From positions 1,639,700 through 1,703,699 of the forward strand of contig NZ_PJON01000001.1 of the NCBI RefSeq assembly GCF_002900975.1: a DNA stretch of 64,000 bases, written 5' to 3'. The stretch comes from Tabrizicola aquatica (GTDB taxonomy: Bacteria > Pseudomonadota > Alphaproteobacteria > Rhodobacterales > Rhodobacteraceae). Shown in pieces: positions 10,259-16,525 of this stretch (position 1 is the first letter of the stretch; every line of letters begins with the position of its first letter). A program made the translations under genes and the position numbers. The notes beneath the pieces were generated by a model that did not search any database, was not told the DNA's origin, and was given only the letters and a program-made list of their open reading frames with translations.

Positions 10259-10567
10259 ATGACTGAACGCACCACCCTCCTGCAGGAAGTCGGCCAGGCC
10301 TTCCGCGACAATGGCCTGACCGCCGCCATCACCGCGCTGGTTGGCGGTTGCCTTGCCGTTGCCGCCACAGTGACGAGGAAGGCATTCACCAACGAGGCGA
10401 TGCTGGAGCGCCTCGACCGCGAATTGCTCCTTGAGCGCGAGCGCATCGACAAACAGCGCGCCGAAGACCGCAAGGCCGATGCTGACCGGCTGGAACGCAT
10501 CGAGACCGACATCCGCGCGATGCGGGACGTGATGTTCGAGGCCTTCCAGCGCGGCCGTACCGACTGA
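10259..10567 (+). CDS. Small phage membrane protein, holin-like
   Basis: A 102-aa protein starting at ATG 10259 with a purine-rich site (GAGGG) 9 bases upstream; this start avoids overlap with the fibre gene. One hydrophobic segment (TAAITALVGGCLAVAATVT, residues ~18-37) is followed by a long charged helix with a Glu/Arg/Asp-rich coiled-coil pattern. Size, one membrane segment and position just before an endolysin fit a holin or holin accessory protein. A structural role cannot be excluded. Confidence 0.65.
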   Translation: MTERTTLLQEVGQAFRDNGLTAAITALVGGCLAVAATVTRKAFTNEAMLERLDRELLLERERIDKQRAEDRKADADRLERIETDIRAMRDVMFEAFQRGRTD

Positions 10568-10603
10568 CCATCACCTAAAGACCACCCCTGAACCTGTCCC
10601 CCA

Positions 10604-10627
10604 CCCGCCCCCGAGGCGGGTTTTGCA
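10604..10627 (+). terminator. Rho-independent terminator-like hairpin
   Basis: A 6-bp stem CCCGCC/GGCGGG with loop CCCGA is followed by TTTTGC. It lies between the holin-like gene and the endolysin, so it may separate tail from lysis expression or act as a partial terminator. Confidence 0.6.
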
Positions 10628-10642
10628 TTTCTGGAGACCATC

Positions 10643-11317
10643 ATGCCGACCACGACCTATGCCCATTTCCGCGACGTGCCTGAATCCGCCTGGCGCTGGC
10701 CCAGCTTTTCCCCGGCCGAGATCGCCTGCCGCGGGACCGGGGCGATCAAGATCAACACCGAGGCGATGGACAAGCTGCAATCCCTGCGCAACCGTCTCGG
10801 CAAGCCGCTGATCGTTCGGTCGGGCTATCGCAGCCCCAGCCACAACCGCGCCGTGGGCGGGGCTCCGGCATCGAAACACATGCAGGGCGCAGCCTTCGAC
10901 ATCGCCATGGCGAACCACGATCCGGTGACCTTCGAGGCCGCCGCCCGTGCCGTCGGTTTCCTCGGCTTCGGCACCTATCCGCGTTCGGGCTTCATGCATA
11001 TAGACCTCGGGCCCGCCCGGTCCTGGGGTGATCCCTTTCCGGCGCGGCCCGTGCCCTTCGCGCCGGAACTGACGCCTGCGCGCGAAGTTCTCTCGGAAAG
11101 CCGCACGCTGCGCGGTGGCGGGGCGGCCGGGGCCGCAACTGTGGGGGCCGCGGGCGTGGAGGTGCTGCAGGACGTTCTCGCCGAGACCCAGTCCACGATC
11201 CAGCCGCTGGTGCCCTATCTCGACACTTTGCGCTGGGTGCTGATCGTTATCGCGCTGATCGGCATCGGCATCACCATCCACGCCCGGCTCGACGACTGGA
11301 AACGGGGCCAGCGGTGA
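10643..11317 (+). CDS. M15 family peptidase (endolysin) with C-terminal membrane anchor
   Basis: A 224-aa protein. Residues ~1-130 form a peptidase M15 (D-Ala-D-Ala carboxypeptidase-like) domain: SGYRSPSHNRAVGGAPASKH, HMQGAAFDIA (HxxGxAxD zinc motif) and GFMHIDLGP supply the metal ligands. This should cleave peptidoglycan cross-links at lysis. The C-terminal ~60 residues hold a membrane segment (LRWVLIVIALIGIGITIHAR), an unusual addition that could tether the enzyme in the inner membrane as in signal-anchor endolysins, although here the anchor is C-terminal. The stop overlaps the next gene as GTGA. It is preceded by a terminator-like hairpin. Confidence 0.85.
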   Translation: MPTTTYAHFRDVPESAWRWPSFSPAEIACRGTGAIKINTEAMDKLQSLRNRLGKPLIVRSGYRSPSHNRAVGGAPASKHMQGAAFDIAMANHDPVTFEAAARAVGFLGFGTYPRSGFMHIDLGPARSWGDPFPARPVPFAPELTPAREVLSESRTLRGGGAAGAATVGAAGVEVLQDVLAETQSTIQPLVPYLDTLRWVLIVIALIGIGITIHARLDDWKRGQR

Positions 11318-11559
11318 TCGGGTGGCTCCTCACCCATGGCCCGGCGCGCAAGGCGCTGGGCCTCATCCTCGCCGCCGCAGCGATCTTGCTGTTCCTCCTG
11401 AACCTGCGCCGCGCCGGTGAACGCGCCGGGCGCGCGGCCGAACGCCTCGACGCCAGAGAGAGAAACGATGCCATCCACCGCCAGATGCTCGACGCCGCCG
11501 CCCGCCGCCCTCCTGATCGCGATTCTCTGGCTGACCGGCTGCGCGACGGGCGGTTCTGA
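11314..11559 (+). CDS. Rz-like inner membrane i-spanin
   Basis: An 81-aa protein that starts at GTG 11314, coupled to the endolysin stop (GTGA). It has one N-terminal membrane segment (KALGLILAAAAILLFLLNL) and a highly charged Arg/Glu/Asp-rich helical tail. This is the topology of an Rz i-spanin, which spans the periplasm and pairs with an outer-membrane lipoprotein to fuse the two membranes at the last step of lysis. The next gene begins inside it in a different frame, the classic Rz/Rz1 arrangement. Identification rests on topology and position, since spanins are poorly conserved. Confidence 0.7.
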   Translation: MIGWLLTHGPARKALGLILAAAAILLFLLNLRRAGERAGRAAERLDARERNDAIHRQMLDAAARRPPDRDSLADRLRDGRF

Positions 11560-11713
11560 CACCCGCGCACCCTGCCCGCCCGTGGTGGAGTACACCAGCG
11601 CCGAGCAGGCCCGCGCGGCCGACGAGGCCGAGGAGCTTCCGGAAGGCGCCGTCATCATCAGGATGCTAGGCGACTACGCTGTGCTGCGCGACCAGGCGCG
11701 GGCGTGCCGGTGA
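11468..11713 (+). CDS. Rz1-like outer membrane lipoprotein (o-spanin)
   Basis: An 81-aa protein starting at ATG 11468, inside the Rz-like gene in another frame, with 92 bp shared. It has a lipoprotein signal peptide ending LLIAILWLTGCATGG, where the lipobox LTGC gives the lipidated Cys. The mature part is short and contains Pro residues near the start. This is the expected o-spanin partner of the gene above. It is the last gene of the late module; 200 bp without a gene separate it from the convergent mcrC. Confidence 0.72.
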   Translation: MPSTARCSTPPPAALLIAILWLTGCATGGSDTRAPCPPVVEYTSAEQARAADEAEELPEGAVIIRMLGDYAVLRDQARACR

Positions 11714-11874
11714 AAGCCGGGCCGGACGAAGCCTGCCACGAGGCAAGCGCCAGACGCCTCGACCGCGGCGCATTGCCCCGCCCGGTTCATGGATTCACTC
11801 TGTCAACGAGCGGCAGAGATTCGCTGCTGGTCGATGATGGCAGATGCGATCCTTCCAGTCCCTTGCTGCGATGG

Positions 11875-11886
11875 GCACAATTGTGC
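11875..11886. promoter_or_regulatory. Perfect 12-bp palindrome in the prophage-McrC junction
   Basis: GCACAATTGTGC is a perfect palindrome in the gap between the spanin gene and the 3' end of mcrC. Its position between two convergent genes does not suit a promoter operator for either. It may be a protein-binding or recombination site. Confidence 0.3.
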
Positions 11887-11912
11887 ACCTGCCTGGGGCG
11901 TGCCCTTTGCCC

Positions 11913-13229
11913 TCACGGTTCTGCGGGGGACATTTCTTCGATGTCAGTCAGGATCCGCCCACGAATGCGGTCCACCAGGTCGGCACCGGTGGAGATGTCG
12001 AAGCTAGCCGTTTCCAGCAAGGTTTCCTGACCTGTCACCCGGAACCGCGCGCGAATCCCCTCTTCGTCGCTCAGTCCCGCATGGTGTGGATAAAGCAGCG
12101 TCAGCCGCGGTGCCTTGTAGAGATGGGCATAGGCCATCATCTGGTAGACATCCGCTTGGGAGACCCCCTGCTTCGGATCGTCGATCCGGTCGGAAATCCG
12201 CTTCCACTTGGTGTCGATCACATGGGCGACCTGATCGCCAAGCTTGATGATGATATCGGGCTTGGTCTGGAAAACCGCACGTTCGTCATCGACCGACGTC
12301 AGACAAAACAGGCGGCCACCCTGCAGGGTCACGCGGAATTCGGACCCCGCCAGCGCCCGCGTCACCAGACGGCCGATGTATTCCTCGAACAGCGCATTCA
12401 TCTCGAACAGCAGGGCCGATCCTTGCCCTGACCCAGCGCTGGTGGTCTGGTATCGGTTGCGCAGAAACAGCTGAGCCATTCCAAAGAGTTCCTGCCACGC
12501 GCTGTTCGTGCGGTCGATGACAACATCGTCCCACCGCAAGGCAGGGATCTGCACCTCCGCAACTTCGGCATAGACGAAAGCCAGTTCCCGCAGCCGCTGC
12601 ACGTTCGTCGCATTGCGCGACATGCCCGCCAGATGCGCGATGGTCGCCTTCATGATGTGGTTGAGGGCGATATCTTCGGACAACTCATCATAGCGGCACG
12701 CCAGGCGGCCCGGGTTTGCGAGATGCCGGGTGAACTGGCGCGGGATATCCAGCGATCCCCGCAAGGTCGGCAGGTCGTCGTCGCGGAGGCTATAGCGCCG
12801 CGGCATTCCTCGGCGAACCGCCTCGGTCAGCTTGTCGCAGAAGATGCGGATCAGGATCTCCAGCAGCGTTTCGCGCTGCCAGTCGAGGTCGGTCATGCGC
12901 CCGGTCTCGACCTTGAGATTGAGGGCCACTGCGAGCATGTGCACAAGGCGCTTGCGGATCTCGCGCGTCTCTTGGGCCGAGCCTTCCTTCTCGCCGACGT
13001 CGATCTTCGGCAGGATTTCCAGCGTGCAGCCCGGCACCGCCAGAACGCCAACCACCCCGCGCGCCCGCAGGTCATGGCGCCGATCCTCGAGAACGCCATC
13101 GCCGCCACGCCCGGCGAAGGGAGATGCCTTGGCCAGTGTCACAAGGCGCTGGGCAAGATGCGGGGGAATGCATCCCTCCCCATCGCCATGGGGCACGGAC
13201 TCCCATTCGCGAACGGAGTAGGCGGGCAT
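11913..13229 (-). CDS. mcrC: McrC-like restriction nuclease subunit, copy 1
   Basis: A 438-aa McrC-family protein, the nuclease and specificity partner of the McrB motor in restriction of modified DNA. An N-terminal beta-rich region (MPAYSVREWESVPHG) is followed by the McrC core. The C-terminal PD-(D/E)xK nuclease region is visible as KPDIIIKLGDQVAHVIDTKW, in which the D and the DTKW Lys are the expected catalytic residues, followed by QADVYQMMAYAHLY. Its start overlaps the mcrB stop by one base (TGATG), so the two are coupled. A second copy at 58085-59401 has the same length and is identical over most of its residues. It converges on the prophage late module. Confidence 0.9.
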   Translation of the reverse strand: MPAYSVREWESVPHGDGEGCIPPHLAQRLVTLAKASPFAGRGGDGVLEDRRHDLRARGVVGVLAVPGCTLEILPKIDVGEKEGSAQETREIRKRLVHMLAVALNLKVETGRMTDLDWQRETLLEILIRIFCDKLTEAVRRGMPRRYSLRDDDLPTLRGSLDIPRQFTRHLANPGRLACRYDELSEDIALNHIMKATIAHLAGMSRNATNVQRLRELAFVYAEVAEVQIPALRWDDVVIDRTNSAWQELFGMAQLFLRNRYQTTSAGSGQGSALLFEMNALFEEYIGRLVTRALAGSEFRVTLQGGRLFCLTSVDDERAVFQTKPDIIIKLGDQVAHVIDTKWKRISDRIDDPKQGVSQADVYQMMAYAHLYKAPRLTLLYPHHAGLSDEEGIRARFRVTGQETLLETASFDISTGADLVDRIRGRILTDIEEMSPAEP

Positions 13230-15994
13230 CAGGCCGCGAACTCGGAGAAGTCGAACTGATCCTTCACCCGCCAGCGCAGTCGCTCGCCGCTGAAATCATC
13301 AGCGGCGATGCCCGGCGGCGCAGTCAGGCGGCGTGCCTCCAGAAACCGGGACGGGCCCTGCGGGCCATCGCCCAGAACGGCGGCGACCTTCGACCAATCC
13401 TCGTAGAAATACTCGGACAGGAGCGGAATGACCTTGTGCCGCATCACTCCCTCGACGGCCTCTCGCGCTTTGCAGCCGGTGAAATAGGCGTGTCCAATCT
13501 GGTGTTCGCGGTCGAACAGATACTCAATGCGGTCGTTGATCGTGGTCAGCAGCTTCTGGAGATTTATCCCGCCGACATTCGGGGACAGGACAGAGGGGTT
13601 CGGCATCAGTTCCTTGAAGGTGAACCGACGGCGCAAGGCCGTGTCCAGCAGCGCAATCGAGCGGTCGGCCGTATTCATGGTGCCGATGATGTGCAGATTG
13701 GGCGGCACCCCGAAGCGCTTCTTCGAATAGGGCAAGGTCAGCTGGATCCCGTCACGTCGCCCAAGGCGCTTGTCCGGCTCGAGGAGCGTGATCAGTTCGC
13801 CAAACACCTTCGAGATATTGGCCCGGTTGATCTCGTCGATGATCAGCACATAGTCACGCGCTGTATTGTCTGCCACAGCAGCACGCTTGCCGAAGACGAT
13901 CTCTTCCAGCGCGTCCCAATCGATGAGGGACTGGTTGAGCTTGTATACGGAATGCCGCCTGAACGCGTTCGGGTAAAATCGGTTGCGATCGGTCCCGGCT
14001 TCGTCGCGCCAAATCCAATCGACGTTTCTTCTGTGGGGATGAAATTCCGCGCCCTCGTCGAAGTAATAATCGCCCTTGATCCTGCCAAATGCCTGGATGC
14101 GATCACGTCCGTCAGACACCACAACGTAGTCACCAATCTGCATGTCCGATCTGAACGAGTAGGTGACGACGATGTTGCCGTCATGGCCTGTCGCGTCTGT
14201 GTCTTTGCGAGACCGCCACTCGTTGTAAATCTGGTCGAAATCATCGAACCGTTCGTCGGACCAATCGATGTCCCCTCCCCAGCCCACATGGATCAATCCG
14301 TTCTCCAGACCGAAGCGTATCCTGTCCTCTTCCACTTGGCGGCGCCCGAGTGCCACTTTGAACACGCGCGCGGTCCTGTCGAGACGTGAGACGGCCCCTG
14401 CCTGCGAACTGTCGAGGCGCGCGCGTTCGCTGATCTTCTTGAACACCCCGTCGGTCGGCTTCAGACGGAAGCCCACAGCAGCGCCGAGCTCTTCCGGCCC
14501 CTCTCTGGCATCTTCGCCCGTACTTGGCTGAAGCCCTTCAACGAATTCCTCATATGACATGGACTGGTGGAAGGTGACGAACTCGATCCGCTCTTCCTTC
14601 ATCAGGCTTTGGTACTCGCCCATCAGCTGGTCACGGTTCTCTTCGCCGGAGAGATCAGCAGCAACAGCGTCGCCCAAGCAGAGACGAACCGCCTCCCACG
14701 CCGTCTGGTAAGTCTTGCCGGTGCCGGGGGGCCCGTAGAGGATCAGGTTGGTCGTCTCGATCTGTAGGGCATGCGACATGGACGGGTTCTTCGCCTTTCC
14801 GTCCTTCGTCAGGACAAAGGTATACTCGGTCGTGGTGCTGCGCTCCGGCCCGGATCGCGTGGGCGCCGGGACCGAAGCAAGCTTCTGGAAAGCCTCTTTC
14901 TCCAACGCCTGGCAGACATTCGCCCAGTTTTTCACAAGGCCCGACATGTCGTGCAGGTCACCGGCGCGGATGGTTACCGAATGAAGTCCGGCTTCCCGTG
15001 CGGGAGCGATGAAGTAGTTGAGAGCCACGAGACGGGCGCGTTCCGCCCCGCGCATCAGATGTGTGTGCTGGTCGGGTAGCGGCAACGGCGTGTCATGCTG
15101 GTCGACGATGACGTAACCCGCCGCATGCAGTCTTGCGGCCGCGTCGCCCGGTTGGCTCCACCCGCCATTGAATGTGTTCGACGCCTTGCCCAAGAGGTAA
15201 CCGACAATTGGCTTCGTCGGGAAGCGCTTGTCCTGCCGCGGGCGGCTGGACCGCACCCAAAAATCCTTCGGCTCGCCGAAACTCGAGAACACATCGGCAT
15301 GTGCACCTGACCTGCGGAACTCTTCGTGGGCGTCCATCGCACCCTCGATCCGGTCGCGAGTGAAGGCGTCATCCTTGTCAGTGGCCCCCTTGCGAATGAT
15401 CTGGAACCCGAGAGCCTCAAGTTTGGCGAACGATTGCGCCTCTTCGAAGCCGTTGAAGAATTCCTTCGCTGCGAGAGCGCGGCAATCGGGAAGATGCCCC
15501 AGGGCTGCTGCGACGGTGGCCTTCGCGGGATAGGGCTGATCCTTGCCTTCATCGCTGACCCAGACCTGTGGGCTGGCAAAGCCACCACGGGCAAGAAACG
15601 CCTTCAAGCCCAACTGATCGCATTCCTGCATTGCCGCCTCGACTTCCTCGCGGGTGAGGCGGTCGACCAATGCCTGGTGTTCTGCCTTGTCGGGCACATT
15701 GGACTGTTCGGTCAGGAAGGAATGGTACAGCTTCAGGGCCTGCTGGAGGCTGGCAAGACCCGTGCGCAAGACACCGTCGATGGGAACAGGCGAGGGATTG
15801 GGGCGTTCTGCCCTTTCATCCTCGGCGGTGTAGGCAAATCGGTTCAGGACGCTGTCCCGATCCTCTTGCGCGAACAACTCGTCCAGATCGCCGAGGTACT
15901 GTTCAACGCGTTTGGCACTACTCACGCGAGAGGAAGCGGTCGCATCCGTCTGCCCCTGCGCCATCAGCCAATTCCGGAAGTCGTCCTGCTTCAT
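13229..15994 (-). CDS. mcrB: McrB-like AAA+ GTPase, copy 1
   Basis: A 921-aa motor subunit starting at the ATG of MKQDDFRNWLMAQG; the frame is open further upstream but this start is the one conserved with the second copy. Domains: an N-terminal helical and target-recognition region (1-~430); Walker A LILYGPPGTGKT; an inserted region of ~150 residues (RTARVFKVALGRRQ to HRRNVDWIWRD) that looks EVE/PUA-like and may bind modified bases; Walker B YVLIIDEINRANISKVFGEL; and the McrB-type signature GTMNTADRSIALLDTALRRR. It translocates on DNA with McrC. Compared with copy 2, the stretch of ~100 residues before Walker A is largely different, while flanking parts are nearly identical. Confidence 0.9.
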   Translation of the reverse strand: MKQDDFRNWLMAQGQTDATASSRVSSAKRVEQYLGDLDELFAQEDRDSVLNRFAYTAEDERAERPNPSPVPIDGVLRTGLASLQQALKLYHSFLTEQSNVPDKAEHQALVDRLTREEVEAAMQECDQLGLKAFLARGGFASPQVWVSDEGKDQPYPAKATVAAALGHLPDCRALAAKEFFNGFEEAQSFAKLEALGFQIIRKGATDKDDAFTRDRIEGAMDAHEEFRRSGAHADVFSSFGEPKDFWVRSSRPRQDKRFPTKPIVGYLLGKASNTFNGGWSQPGDAAARLHAAGYVIVDQHDTPLPLPDQHTHLMRGAERARLVALNYFIAPAREAGLHSVTIRAGDLHDMSGLVKNWANVCQALEKEAFQKLASVPAPTRSGPERSTTTEYTFVLTKDGKAKNPSMSHALQIETTNLILYGPPGTGKTYQTAWEAVRLCLGDAVAADLSGEENRDQLMGEYQSLMKEERIEFVTFHQSMSYEEFVEGLQPSTGEDAREGPEELGAAVGFRLKPTDGVFKKISERARLDSSQAGAVSRLDRTARVFKVALGRRQVEEDRIRFGLENGLIHVGWGGDIDWSDERFDDFDQIYNEWRSRKDTDATGHDGNIVVTYSFRSDMQIGDYVVVSDGRDRIQAFGRIKGDYYFDEGAEFHPHRRNVDWIWRDEAGTDRNRFYPNAFRRHSVYKLNQSLIDWDALEEIVFGKRAAVADNTARDYVLIIDEINRANISKVFGELITLLEPDKRLGRRDGIQLTLPYSKKRFGVPPNLHIIGTMNTADRSIALLDTALRRRFTFKELMPNPSVLSPNVGGINLQKLLTTINDRIEYLFDREHQIGHAYFTGCKAREAVEGVMRHKVIPLLSEYFYEDWSKVAAVLGDGPQGPSRFLEARRLTAPPGIAADDFSGERLRWRVKDQFDFSEFAA

Positions 15995-16105
15995 CGTTTG
16001 CCCGTTTATCTGCTTGCGAGGTGCTGATCCGAGGGCAAAATCCTTCGTCGTCAATTCACCGTCTAGAGAACTACGGGATGATGATGGCTGGAACCGGATG
16101 CGCAC

Positions 16106-16120
16106 GCAACTGCGAGTTGC
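16106..16120 (-). promoter_or_regulatory. Inverted repeat upstream of mcrB copy 1
   Basis: GCAACTGCGAGTTGC has 6-bp arms (GCAACT/AGTTGC) around a GCG centre and lies about 110 bp upstream of the mcrB start. The same core CAACTGCGAGTTG is kept upstream of mcrB copy 2, at the far end of the shared homology. It is a candidate operator or promoter element. Confidence 0.45.
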
Positions 16121-16160
16121 CTGAGACGATGGGCAGATGGATTTCGTTCCCCCCAAACGC

Positions 16161-16185
16161 AAAAAGCCCCCGCTTTTCAGGGGGG
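16161..16185 (-). terminator. Rho-independent terminator, leftward (copy 1)
   Basis: Read on the - strand this is a CCCCC/GGGGG stem followed by CTTTTT. It would stop leftward transcription from the tRNA side before mcrB. An equivalent hairpin sits at the same offset from the tRNA at the right end (63757-63779). Confidence 0.65.
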
Positions 16186-16239
16186 ACTCGTCAAACGTTG
16201 AGGTGGCGTTGAGGTAAAACGCTGGTGTCTATACACAAG
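16186..16239. other. Conserved short blocks next to the tRNA fragment (possible integrase arm sites)
   Basis: ACTCGTCAAACGTTGA with GTGG.GTTGA, and 44 bp further ATACACAAG, recur at the same spacing beside the intact tRNA-fMet (63780-63833), while the sequence between them differs. GTTGAGG occurs twice here. Conserved blocks at fixed spacing beside a tRNA integration site suggest recombinase arm-type or host-factor sites. Confidence 0.45.
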
Positions 16240-16281
16240 TGTTTTTGTCGGACTCCAAGTCTTTGTTATCCAACGGTAATT

Positions 16282-16328
16282 TGGTTGCGGGAGTAGGATT
16301 TGAACCTACGACCTTCAGGTTATGAGCC
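16282..16328 (-). repeat. 3' half of tRNA-fMet: probable attachment site
   Basis: 47 bases match the 3' half of the intact tRNA-fMet at 63876-63952: CAT anticodon region, T-arm, acceptor strand and CCA. Homology stops after GGTTATGAGCC, where the 5' half is missing. Differences lie in the T-stem (GTAGG/CCTAC against GCAGG/CCTGC, a compensated change) and one base of the acceptor strand. It therefore looks like the 3' end of another functional tRNA-fMet gene rather than decay, as expected of an att copy left at an element boundary. Confidence 0.75.
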
Positions 16329-16525
16329 GTTACTGTGGCACAGGGATGGGATCAATGAAAACAGGAACTTATTGCGCAACCGTTTGTAATGTTTACCATA
16401 TCCCATGACGCCTATCGAGTTTCGACGTTTTTCGAAGGGAGTTGGCAGCGCCTGACCGAAACCATCGGTTGACCAGGCGTTGACAAGCAGAGAACGCAAC
16501 CGAGGCCACATAATCCAAACCCCCA

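Noticed and set aside
1..11713. A gene transfer agent cluster
   Set aside because: The tail-tip genes are GTA-like, but the tape measure is far longer and the cluster continues with fibre, holin-like, endolysin and spanin genes, as in a prophage.
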